From a bacterium (lineage in GTDB: Bacteria; SZUA-182), in NCBI GenBank assembly GCA_003230635.1, contig QIFF01000044.1, positions 1 to 5,548 on the forward strand: a stretch of DNA of 5,548 nt. The letters are read 5' to 3'. The first letter of the stretch is position 1. The number at the start of each line of letters is the position of its first letter. The notes under the pieces are model-generated. The model was given only the letters and a program-made list of their open reading frames with translations. It ran no database searches and was not told where the DNA came from. The position numbers and the translations under genes were made by a program. Shown piece by piece: positions 1 to 5,242 of the stretch.

Positions 1-532
1 CCTTGCGCTGTTTGATATCGGGAACTTTCTCTATCACCTGCTGGCGCCATTGCCCCATTAAATTCAAAAACTCGGCGTATTCAGGGCCGAATTGCTGCTC
101 CAACTGGCGGCGGATTTTCTTGGCCAGGGCCGGACTTTTACCCCCGGTGGAAATGCTGATACACAAGTCCCCCCTTTTGACTATTGAAGGGACAATAAAG
201 TTGCAATATTCCGGTACATCCACAATATTGATTAAGAGATTGTATTCATCGGCTTCGGCCTTCAATCGCCGGTGTAATTTGCGGTCGTCGGTAGCCCCGA
301 TCAGCAGAAAAGCCCCCTGGGCATCCCCCTCCCGGTAAGGACGCTCCAACCAGGTAATCAATTGCTTGTCGGCCAACTCCCGCAACCTGGGGGTCAAGCG
401 CGGGCTGATAACCACTACCCGGGCGGCATACTCCAGCAGGGTCAAGACCTTGCGCTCAGCCACCTCCCCACCGCCGACTACCAGGCAGCGTTTGTTTGCT
501 AAATTTAGATAAATTGGGTAATAGTTAGGCAT
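1..532 (-). CDS. Precorrin-2 dehydrogenase / sirohydrochlorin ferrochelatase family protein (3' end outside window)
   Basis: An open frame of 177 codons runs from the ATG at 532-530 to the left edge without a stop, so the C-terminus is missing. The N-terminus has a Rossmann-fold NAD site, VVGGGEVAERK (residues 18-28). It is followed by GATDD (79-83) and NIVDVPEYCNF (102-112), whose Asp105 aligns with the catalytic Asp of CysG/Met8p. The family signature SISTGGKSPALAKKIR lies at 126-141, and its Ser128 corresponds to the phosphorylated Ser of Salmonella CysG. The family oxidises precorrin-2 with NAD+ to sirohydrochlorin, and many members also insert Fe2+ to make siroheme; it acts in the cytosol. 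A GGTGAG Shine-Dalgarno (543-538) lies 5 nt before the ATG. The fragment looks like the short one-domain form, without the CysG methyltransferase part, but the missing end prevents certainty. It lies 94 nt downstream of the hicB-like gene and may share its transcript. The family call is firm; ferrochelatase activity is inferred. Confidence 0.93.
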   Translation of the reverse strand, partial: MPNYYPIYLNLANKRCLVVGGGEVAERKVLTLLEYAARVVVISPRLTPRLRELADKQLITWLERPYREGDAQGAFLLIGATDDRKLHRRLKAEADEYNLLINIVDVPEYCNFIVPSIVKRGDLCISISTGGKSPALAKKIRRQLEQQFGPEYAEFLNLMGQWRQQVIEKVPDIKQRK

Positions 533-537
533 TTTTT

Positions 538-543
538 CTCACC
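538..543 (-). promoter_or_regulatory. Shine-Dalgarno of the siroheme gene
   Basis: GGTGAG on the minus strand, 5 nt before the ATG at 532. It fixes the start and lies at the edge of the CGCAGA-type repeat, so the repeat seems to have become part of the translation signal. Confidence 0.6.
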
Positions 544-559
544 GCAGAGGACGCAGATG
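541..559. repeat. Short dispersed repeat, CGCAGA type, copy 1
   Basis: The stretch holds two near-copies of a CGCAGA unit about 10 nt apart and abuts inverted-repeat element 1. Its minus strand contains CATCTGCGTCC (559-549), which occurs exactly at 5230-5240 on the plus strand. The gene-proximal end reads CTGCGGTGAG on the minus strand, which is also the Shine-Dalgarno of the siroheme gene. Confidence 0.5.
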
Positions 560-640
560 GTAGGTTGGGTTGAGGTACGAAACCCAACAATTACTGGGGC
601 TTATTTTTTGTTGGGTTTCATTTCATTCAACCCAACCTAC
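560..640. repeat. Inverted-repeat element 1 (GTAG-headed REP-like doublet)
   Basis: Two opposed half-units are joined by a T-rich linker. The left unit is GTAG (560-563), stem GTTGGGTT (564-571), a 9-nt loop and AACCCAAC (581-588). The right unit, read on the minus strand, is GTAG (640-637), the same stem (636-629), an 11-nt loop and its complement (617-610). The halves are almost identical in their stems and differ mainly in the loops. The layout matches REP doublets (BIMEs). I recall similar GTAGGTTGGGTT repeats being widespread in bacterial genomes, but could not check. The right end overlaps the 3' end of the hicB-like gene. No T-run follows on the minus strand, so I do not call a terminator. 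Confidence 0.85.
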
Positions 641-830
641 TCCCCAAAATATCCTGCAGGCTGCCTTTTTCTTCAGCCACCTCCAAAAAACCCTCTACTG
701 CTTCCAACAGATTTTTTTTAGCCTTCCTAATGCTCTTGCCACAACTAGATATATCCAACTCCGGGGTATAGGAAACGTAGAGAGAGCCTTCCCGCCAGAC
801 CTGGGTGGTAAATTTTATTTTCATAGCCAT
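627..830 (-). CDS. HicB-like (UPF0150) antitoxin-family protein, solitary
   Basis: A small protein of 67 residues from the ATG at 830, or 65 from the ATG at 824. It shows the HicB-like fold signature: a first strand, a turn with EGSLYVSYTPELDISSCGKS (residues 14-33), then a helix rich in K/E/L (KAKKNLLEAVEGFLEVAEE). In type II hicAB systems HicB neutralises the mRNA-cleaving HicA; many genomes also carry lone HicB-like proteins of unknown role. No hicA is visible: only 46 nt separate it from rnfB upstream and 94 nt from the next gene downstream. There is also no C-terminal DNA-binding domain. The last four codons before TGA (SRLG) lie within inverted-repeat element 1, so the natural C-terminus may have been altered. 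Good spacing from GGAGG favours the second ATG (824). Function as an antitoxin is unproven. Confidence 0.82.
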   Translation of the reverse strand: MAMKIKFTTQVWREGSLYVSYTPELDISSCGKSIRKAKKNLLEAVEGFLEVAEEKGSLQDILGSRLG

Positions 831-833
831 TAA

Positions 834-838
834 CCTCC
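834..838 (-). promoter_or_regulatory. Shine-Dalgarno deciding the hicB-like start
   Basis: GGAGG on the minus strand lies only 3 nt from the ATG at 830 but 9 nt from the in-frame ATG at 824-822. The spacing favours a protein beginning MKIKFTTQ, two residues shorter than the longest reading. Confidence 0.7.
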
Positions 839-876
839 GTGCAAGATATAGTTAGGCGGGGTTAAGAAGGGAGTTA

Positions 877-1659
877 TCAGCCTATAATAGCATGGGTAGG
901 GCATTTGGCAACACAAATTTTGCAGCGGTCGCACTTTTGGGGATCAATTCGGGCGAGAAAGTTTTCTATAGTAATGGTACCCTCTATCGGGCAGACCTTC
1001 TTGCAAATTCCACAACCCAGGCAACTCACCTTACACAGCTTCTTTGACACCGGCCCCTTATCAACAGAATTACACAACACGGTAACCTGCTGCTCCTCGG
1101 GCACCATTTGAATCACATTCTTGGGGCATTCCAAAACACACTTACCGCAGCCGATGCAGCACTCATCATCCACTGCAATCAAGCCCTCCGGGGTATAGCT
1201 AACCGCCTCCACCGGACATACTTTCACACAGGAACCCAAACCCAGACAGCCATAGGCACAAGCCTTATCGCCGCCCGCCAGCAGGGCCGCCGCCTTGCAG
1301 TCCTGCACCCCTTGATAGATATATTTACTCTTGGCTTTGCAGCGATCCCCCTGGCACCGAAGCCGGGCTACCACCTTGGCCTTAAGCTCAACCTCTACCC
1401 CCATTACCGCAGCGATTGCCAGGGCCACCGCCTCTCCCCCGGCCAAACAGCCGTTCACTTCCGCCTCCCCGGCGACTACCGCCTCGGCAAAGCTGTGGCA
1501 GCCGGCAAAGCCACAGGCCCCGCAATTGACCCCCGGCAAATCCTTCTCTATTTCCTCAACCTTGGGATCAACATAAACGGCAAATTTTTTGGCGGCAATC
1601 CCCAGCCCCAGGCTGGAGACCAGGCCAATACCGCCCAAAGTTAAAATTGCTTCAATCAT
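877..1659 (-). CDS. rnfB: Rnf complex iron-sulfur subunit RnfB
   Basis: RnfB is the peripheral iron-sulfur subunit thought to accept electrons from reduced ferredoxin and pass them into the complex. A membrane anchor lies at residues 3-22. The 4Fe-4S domain follows with Cys46, 49, 54 and 71 (NCGACGFAGC core). A Cys-rich region covers Cys102, 107, 121, 134 and 138. Ferredoxin-type motifs include Cys144/148 (SCVKVCP), Cys168/171/174/178 (CIGCGKCVLECP), Cys213/216/219/223 (CLGCGICKKVCP) and Cys243/246/249/253 (CDRCKICVAKCP). At 260 residues it resembles the multi-cluster clostridial RnfB more than the shorter proteobacterial form. AAGGA lies about 6 nt before the ATG, and the TGA is at 879-877. 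Unlike the tightly packed genes before it, it is separated from rnfA by 94 nt holding inverted-repeat element 2. It is the last rnf gene of the cluster. Confidence 0.97.
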   Translation of the reverse strand: MIEAILTLGGIGLVSSLGLGIAAKKFAVYVDPKVEEIEKDLPGVNCGACGFAGCHSFAEAVVAGEAEVNGCLAGGEAVALAIAAVMGVEVELKAKVVARLRCQGDRCKAKSKYIYQGVQDCKAAALLAGGDKACAYGCLGLGSCVKVCPVEAVSYTPEGLIAVDDECCIGCGKCVLECPKNVIQMVPEEQQVTVLCNSVDKGPVSKKLCKVSCLGCGICKKVCPIEGTITIENFLARIDPQKCDRCKICVAKCPTHAIIG

Positions 1660-1683
1660 CTTCTTTCCTTAACGTATTCTTTT

Positions 1684-1740
1684 GTAGGGGCGGACGTCTC
1701 TGTCCGCCCTATTTGGGCAGACACAGAGGTCTGCCCCTAC
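1684..1740. repeat. Inverted-repeat element 2 in the rnfA-rnfB spacer (GTAG-headed REP-like doublet)
   Basis: The left unit is GTAG (1684-1687), a perfect stem GGGCGGAC/GTCCGCCC (1688-1695, 1702-1709) and a 6-nt loop. The right unit mirrors it: stem GGGCAGAC/GTCTGCCC (1715-1722, 1729-1736) and CTAC at 1737-1740. The halves differ by a G-C to A-T pair swap that keeps each hairpin intact, plus loop changes. It fills most of the 94-nt gap between rnfA and rnfB. It may affect mRNA processing or the expression of rnfB relative to rnfA, which is inference. Confidence 0.87.
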
Positions 1741-1753
1741 ACAACAATAACTA

Positions 1754-2329
1754 CTAAATCAAACCCATAAAACCAAAAAAGGCCAGGGATAACAACCCCG
1801 CGCTAATCAGGGCAATCGGCATTCCCTGAAAGGGCTTGGGCACATCAGACAGCGCCAATTGCTCGCGCATGCCGGCAAAAATCACCAGGGCCAGGGCAAA
1901 CCCTGCGGCGGAAGCGGCGGAAAATACCAGGGCTTCCAGGAAATTATAGCCCTCGTCAATGTTGATAATCGCCACCCCCAGCACCGCACAGTTGGTAGTA
2001 ATCAGGGGCAGGTAAAGCCCCAAAGCCTGATACAGGGCCGGGCTGGTCTTCTGAATTACCATTTCCACAAACTGGACCAGGGCTGCAATTATTAAAATAA
2101 AGGCAATTGTCCGCAGGTAACCGATATTTAAGGGGACCAAGATAAAAGTAGATACCAGCCAGGTAACCGCCCCGGCTACGGTCAGAACAAAGATTACCGC
2201 CAGCCCCATCCCGATTGCCGAATCGAGCTTTTTGGAAACCCCCAAGAAAGGGCAGTTACCCAGAAAGCGCGCCAGCAGGATATTGTTGACTAAAATCGCA
2301 CTGATAATGATTAACAGGTAGTGCGTCAC
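1754..2329 (-). CDS. rnfA: Rnf complex integral membrane subunit RnfA
   Basis: RnfA is an integral membrane protein, paralogous to RnfE and related to NqrE. It packs against RnfE in inverted topology, and together they hold an iron-sulfur centre within the membrane. The 191 residues, the usual length, form about six hydrophobic helices. The two half-motifs with ligand cysteines are [11 protein letters not shown] (Cys26) and [14 protein letters not shown] (Cys114). The gene starts with GTG (2329-2327), 3 nt after the rnfE stop, with AGAGGG inside the end of rnfE as Shine-Dalgarno about 7 nt upstream, so the two are probably translationally coupled. It ends with TAG at 1756-1754, followed by the repeat-bearing spacer before rnfB. 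Confidence 0.97.
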   Translation of the reverse strand: MTHYLLIIISAILVNNILLARFLGNCPFLGVSKKLDSAIGMGLAVIFVLTVAGAVTWLVSTFILVPLNIGYLRTIAFILIIAALVQFVEMVIQKTSPALYQALGLYLPLITTNCAVLGVAIINIDEGYNFLEALVFSAASAAGFALALVIFAGMREQLALSDVPKPFQGMPIALISAGLLSLAFFGFMGLI

Positions 2330-2332
2330 GGC

Positions 2333-2923
2333 TTAACCCTCTTTGGTTGCTATATTCATAAAGCCCAGCATAAACCCCAGGGCAATAAAAGCCCCCGGTG
2401 GAACCACCATCAACAAAAATGGCAGGTAGCTTTTGCCCAATAGGGCTAAGCCAAATACTGTTCCGTTGCCCAGTAACTCGCGCACCGCCCCCAGCACCGT
2501 CAGGGCAAGGGTAAAACCCAGTCCCATACCCAGGCCGTCGGCCAGGGAGGCGAGAACCGGGTTGCGGGAGGCAAAGGCCTCGGCCCGCCCCAGGATGATG
2601 CAGTTGACCACAATCAGGGGAATAAACAGCCCCAGCGACTTATACAACTGATAAAAATAGGCCTGCATGACCAGTTCCACAATGGTCACAAAGGAGGCAA
2701 TAATCACAATAAAGACCGCAATCCGCACCTTGTCGGGAATAATTTTGCGCAGGGAAGAAACCAGCAGGTTGGCAAAAATCAGCACAAAGGTGGTCGCCAT
2801 CCCCATCCCGATTCCGTTGATGGCAGCGGTAGTTACCGCTAGGGTGGGACAAAGCCCCAGCATCAGGCGCAGAACTGGGTTTTCTTTCCAGAACCCCTTA
2901 GTAAATTCAGAAAAGACGCTCAT
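2333..2923 (-). CDS. rnfE: Rnf complex integral membrane subunit RnfE
   Basis: RnfE is the membrane partner of RnfA and is related to NqrD. It starts ENPVLRLMLGLCPTLAVTT (residues 14-32), the family hallmark, with Cys25. It has the second half-motif PLIVVNCIILGRAEAFAS (102-119) with Cys108. These cysteines are expected to complete the intramembrane cluster shared with RnfA. About six hydrophobic segments fill the 196 residues, a normal length. The ATG at 2923-2921 follows the rnfG stop by 2 nt and has GGGGAG about 8 nt upstream within the end of rnfG. It ends with TAA at 2335-2333. No residue looks out of place. Confidence 0.97.
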   Translation of the reverse strand: MSVFSEFTKGFWKENPVLRLMLGLCPTLAVTTAAINGIGMGMATTFVLIFANLLVSSLRKIIPDKVRIAVFIVIIASFVTIVELVMQAYFYQLYKSLGLFIPLIVVNCIILGRAEAFASRNPVLASLADGLGMGLGFTLALTVLGAVRELLGNGTVFGLALLGKSYLPFLLMVVPPGAFIALGFMLGFMNIATKEG

Positions 2924-2925
2924 AA

Positions 2926-3522
2926 TTACTTCTCCCCTGATCCAAACTCTTTTTGATACAACTCCAGTCCCTTTTTAATCGCCTTAGTCACCGCCCGCGA
3001 AGAGATACTGGCCCCGGTAATCTGGTCAAGTTCCCCGCCGTCCCTCTTGAGAGCCAGTTTGCTGGTCAGCAATGACTTGCCAATGAACTGACCCCTAAAA
3101 GTCTTTTCCTCAATTTTCGCTCCCAGACCCGGGGTTTCCTTGTGCAGCAAAATCTCCACCCCGGAGATGGCCTGCCCCGGGGTCACCCCTATCATCACGC
3201 TAATCTCTCCCCCAAAACCCTTTTCCGGCATGGCAAAGGCTATTCCCACCGGCTGCCCCTCACGGGTGGCCTTATAAAAGGTTACCACCTTGTCCTTGCC
3301 CCGCCTATCCTTGCCGATTACCACGCTCCGGGTTTCCTGATCCGGCTGGTTATCATAAACCGGCAGCACCGCCTTAATCGCCCGCAAGCGCGCCAGGCGA
3401 ATCTGCTCGGCGATCGGCTCCTTGGTCATTTCATAAACCCCGGCCAGGGACAGGGCCGCCAGGGCGCAGATGGCGGTAAGGACAATCACCAGTTGGGAAA
3501 TGTTAACCTTGTTTTCGCTCAT
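2926..3522 (-). CDS. rnfG: Rnf complex FMN-binding subunit RnfG
   Basis: RnfG carries a covalent FMN on a domain outside the membrane core and relays electrons within the complex; it is related to NqrC. The 198 residues begin with one transmembrane anchor (about 9-29). An FMN-binding domain follows, with GFGGEISVMIGV (102-113) and LLHKETPGLGAKI (125-137). The flavinylation motif is DQITGAS (166-172). The family consensus recognised by the flavin transferase ApbE is roughly Dxx(s/t)gAT, with FMN bound through the final Thr. Here that residue is Ser172 (codon AGT, 3009-3007), an unusual but chemically possible acceptor. The ATG at 3522 overlaps the rnfD stop by 4 nt (ATGA), implying translational coupling. 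It ends with TAA at 2928-2926. Confidence 0.97.
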   Translation of the reverse strand: MSENKVNISQLVIVLTAICALAALSLAGVYEMTKEPIAEQIRLARLRAIKAVLPVYDNQPDQETRSVVIGKDRRGKDKVVTFYKATREGQPVGIAFAMPEKGFGGEISVMIGVTPGQAISGVEILLHKETPGLGAKIEEKTFRGQFIGKSLLTSKLALKRDGGELDQITGASISSRAVTKAIKKGLELYQKEFGSGEK

Positions 3523-4493
3523 GCTTGCTGCATCCCAAAGGGCGTGGGTTTGGTATATCTGTCAATCAAGGGGGAGAAGGCGTTCATCAATAAAATGGCA
3601 AAGGCCACTCCCTCGGGATAAACCCCAAAAATCCTGATTACCGCCGTCAGCAATCCGCAGCCGACTCCGAAAATAACCCTACCTTTATTGGTTACCGGGG
3701 CGGTTACATAATCTGTAGCCATGAAAAAGGCCCCCAGCATCAAGCCCCCGGTACACAGATGAAAGAGGGGATTGGCGTATTGGCCTGGATTAATCAGCCA
3801 AAAGATGCCGCTCAAAATTCCCACCGTAGCGATAAAGCTGAGCGGGATATGCCAGGTAATGTACTTTTTCCATAACAGAAAAATCGCCCCAACCAGCAGG
3901 GCCAGCACCGATATTTCACCGATAGACCCGGCCACATTCCCCACCAGAGAGTCCAACAAATTTAGATTGGCAAGTTTGGCTACCCCCTCCACCTTTAAAA
4001 TCCCCAGCGGGCTGGCGGCGGTCACCGCATCCAGGGCACCGGTAAACAAGGGGGTGGGCTTCACCCAGGTGGTCATCTGCACCGGCCAGGAAATCAGCAG
4101 CACCACCCGCCCCACCAGGGCCGGATTAAACAGGTTATGCCCCAGGCCGCCGTAAATCTGCTTACCCAGAACAATGGCAACCAGCGACCCCACTATCACC
4201 ATCCACCAGGGAGAGGACGGGGGCAGAGTCATGCCCAGCAAGAGGCCGGTCAAGGCCGCACTGCCGTCCAGAACAGTCACCTCGCGCCCCATAATCTTCT
4301 GCATCCCGGCCTCAACCGCCATGGCGCTGCCCGTACTCAACAACAAGACAAACAACGCCGGCAAGCCGAAGAAATAAACCCCCATCAAGCAAGCCGGAAG
4401 CAGCGCCAGCAAGACCATGACCATAATCCTGGGAACGCTCTCCTCCCCCTGGATATGGGGGGAAGTGGATAAATTTAAAAGGTGCTCACTCAT
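3519..4493 (-). CDS. rnfD: Rnf complex FMN-binding membrane subunit RnfD
   Basis: RnfD is a polytopic membrane protein related to NqrB and is thought to couple electron flow to ion transport. The 324 residues contain many hydrophobic helices. Recognisable motifs include LTGLLLGMTLPP (81-92), GGLGHNLFNPALVGR (115-129), FMATDYVTAPVTNKG (257-271) and EGVAFAILLMNAFSPLID (294-311). The covalent FMN motif is DAVTAAS (155-161). Where family members usually have Thr as acceptor, this protein has Ser161 (codon AGC, 4013-4011), parallel to the same change in RnfG. The ATG at 4493 begins 5 nt after the stop of the zinc-ribbon/HEPN-like gene. The only Shine-Dalgarno candidate is a weak AAAGAG (4511-4506) 12 nt away, inside that gene. 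Translation may therefore depend on coupling to the inserted gene. It overlaps rnfG by 4 nt. Confidence 0.97.
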   Translation of the reverse strand: MSEHLLNLSTSPHIQGEESVPRIMVMVLLALLPACLMGVYFFGLPALFVLLLSTGSAMAVEAGMQKIMGREVTVLDGSAALTGLLLGMTLPPSSPWWMVIVGSLVAIVLGKQIYGGLGHNLFNPALVGRVVLLISWPVQMTTWVKPTPLFTGALDAVTAASPLGILKVEGVAKLANLNLLDSLVGNVAGSIGEISVLALLVGAIFLLWKKYITWHIPLSFIATVGILSGIFWLINPGQYANPLFHLCTGGLMLGAFFMATDYVTAPVTNKGRVIFGVGCGLLTAVIRIFGVYPEGVAFAILLMNAFSPLIDRYTKPTPFGMQQA

Positions 4494-4498
4494 TTTTG

Positions 4499-5125
4499 TT
4501 AAACACTCTTTACACAGTGTGCATTATTTAATTCAGTAAAAAGGCCAAACGACTCTATTGTTAATTTCCAAGCTAATTTGCAATCCCCCTCCTCAATATC
4601 CCAGGGGTTACCATGAACGAAGCTATTTCTTTTCTGTCTAAGACCATCCCACTCAGCGTAAAAATTATTGTAACCTACACCTTGTACCGCATCTTTAAAT
4701 TTTACACCCACAATTTTTTTAAACATGTTATTTACTTGCCTATTCAATGTTAACTCATCTTGCAAGAAGTCTACTACTTTGTATGGAATACTTTGAGCTT
4801 CGCCAAAATTTCTAAAAAAATTACCTATCAACACCTCAAAAAAAGTGCAAAACAAAATCACTACTAACTCTTTTTCTTCATTTATGTAAAGGTCTTTAAT
4901 TTTCTTGAATAATATTGCTACAGCACCCTTTCCGTCATAGGGAAACATCTGCCTAATTTCATCTCTAGTTTGACAGTTCGGACAAGGTGTACTTAAACAA
5001 GTTAAAAGTGCCGCTTGTCCAAAAACTTTTAAACAAGTAGGACATTGGATAAGTCCAAATGTAGCAAATGAGAAATCTTTAATTACTTCCTTGTCGAATA
5101 TATCAATATCAATTGAATTCATCAT
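4499..5125 (-). CDS. Zinc-ribbon protein with HEPN-like R-x4-H motif, inserted in the rnf operon
   Basis: I do not recognise this 208-residue protein as a named family. An N-terminal zinc ribbon is visible: CPTC (Cys28, Cys31) and CPNC (Cys48, Cys51), with a further Cys43. A mostly helical region follows, including a strongly hydrophobic helix around 87-105 (VVILFCTFFEVLIGNFF). Arg166-Asn-Ser-Phe-Val-His171 matches the HEPN signature R-x4-H with a polar residue after Arg; in HEPN ribonucleases this pair is catalytic. HEPN proteins are common in toxin-antitoxin, abortive-infection and RNA-processing systems, so RNase activity is plausible but inferred. There is no signal peptide. The gene is AT-rich (28-30% GC in sampled 60-nt stretches, against 67% in one stretch of rnfD), suggesting transfer. 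It is cotranscribed in orientation with rnf, between rnfC and rnfD. AGGTGA lies 7 nt before the first of two adjacent ATGs. Existence is fairly certain; function is not. Confidence 0.8.
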   Translation of the reverse strand: MMNSIDIDIFDKEVIKDFSFATFGLIQCPTCLKVFGQAALLTCLSTPCPNCQTRDEIRQMFPYDGKGAVAILFKKIKDLYINEEKELVVILFCTFFEVLIGNFFRNFGEAQSIPYKVVDFLQDELTLNRQVNNMFKKIVGVKFKDAVQGVGYNNFYAEWDGLRQKRNSFVHGNPWDIEEGDCKLAWKLTIESFGLFTELNNAHCVKSV

Positions 5126-5132
5126 ATTTTGT

Positions 5133-5138
5133 TCACCT
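5133..5138 (-). promoter_or_regulatory. Shine-Dalgarno of the HEPN-like gene
   Basis: AGGTGA on the minus strand lies 7 nt from the ATG at 5125 and 10 nt from the adjacent ATG at 5122. It supports the first, though either could serve. Only 36 nt separate this start from inverted-repeat element 3, and I see no convincing promoter there. Confidence 0.65.
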
Positions 5139-5161
5139 ATTCTTTGGTATTTATCATCTCC

Positions 5162-5218
5162 TTGGAGTAGAGCCTTTAGGCTCGTGTTTTTTTCACGGGG
5201 CTAAAGCCCCTACTCCAA
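5162..5218. repeat. Inverted-repeat element 3 between rnfC and the HEPN-like gene (GTAG-headed REP-like doublet)
   Basis: A 57-nt palindrome with 25-nt arms (5162-5186 and 5194-5218) around a T7 loop. Outer ends are TTGGAGTAG and CTACTCCAA. Each arm folds by itself: AGCCT-TT-AGGCT (5171-5182) on the left and GGGGCT-AA-AGCCCC (5197-5210) on the right. The arms differ at four positions, which form two base pairs inside each small hairpin, so both hairpins stay intact. It occupies the 117-nt spacer between the rnfC stop and the inserted gene. Confidence 0.87.
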
Positions 5219-5220
5219 AA

Positions 5221-5240
5221 ATCTGCGTTCATCTGCGTCC
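5221..5240. repeat. Short dispersed repeat, ATCTGCGT tandem, copy 2
   Basis: Two tandem 10-nt units, ATCTGCGTTC and ATCTGCGTCC, begin 2 nt after inverted-repeat element 3 and end 2 nt before the rnfC stop codon. CATCTGCGTCC (5230-5240) is repeated exactly, in opposite orientation, at 549-559 beside inverted-repeat element 1. I recall similar sequences as dispersed repeats in environmental genomes but could not confirm it. Confidence 0.5.
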
Positions 5241-5242
5241 CA

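Noticed and set aside
3..338. Plus-strand open frame of 111 codons at the left edge
   Set aside because: It lies antisense to the clearly recognisable siroheme gene and encodes no family-like sequence.
560..640. CRISPR repeat or attachment site
   Set aside because: There is no repeat-spacer periodicity, no integrase and no tRNA; the structure is a two-unit inverted repeat.
570..833. Plus-strand open frame opposite the hicB-like gene
   Set aside because: It begins inside the palindromic repeat, and the minus strand encodes a HicB-like protein with a good Shine-Dalgarno.
1108..1644. Plus-strand open frame of 178 codons
   Set aside because: It is the antisense shadow of rnfB; the minus frame has all the expected cysteine motifs.
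3142..3621. Plus-strand open frame of 159 codons
   Set aside because: It is antisense to the rnfG-rnfD junction, low in complexity and without recognisable motifs.
627..5125. The HicB-like and HEPN-like proteins as one toxin-antitoxin pair
   Set aside because: They are nearly 4 kb apart with five rnf genes between. HicB normally pairs with HicA, and HEPN toxins with MNT-type partners.
5139..5158. Short leader peptide (ATG ATA AAT ACC AAA GAA TAG) before the HEPN-like gene
   Set aside because: The upstream AAGGAG touches the ATG with no spacing, and the codons show no attenuation-like pattern.
5162..5218. Intrinsic terminator after rnfC
   Set aside because: On the minus strand neither small hairpin is followed by a T-run. 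The T7 tract is on the plus strand, where no gene needs a terminator.
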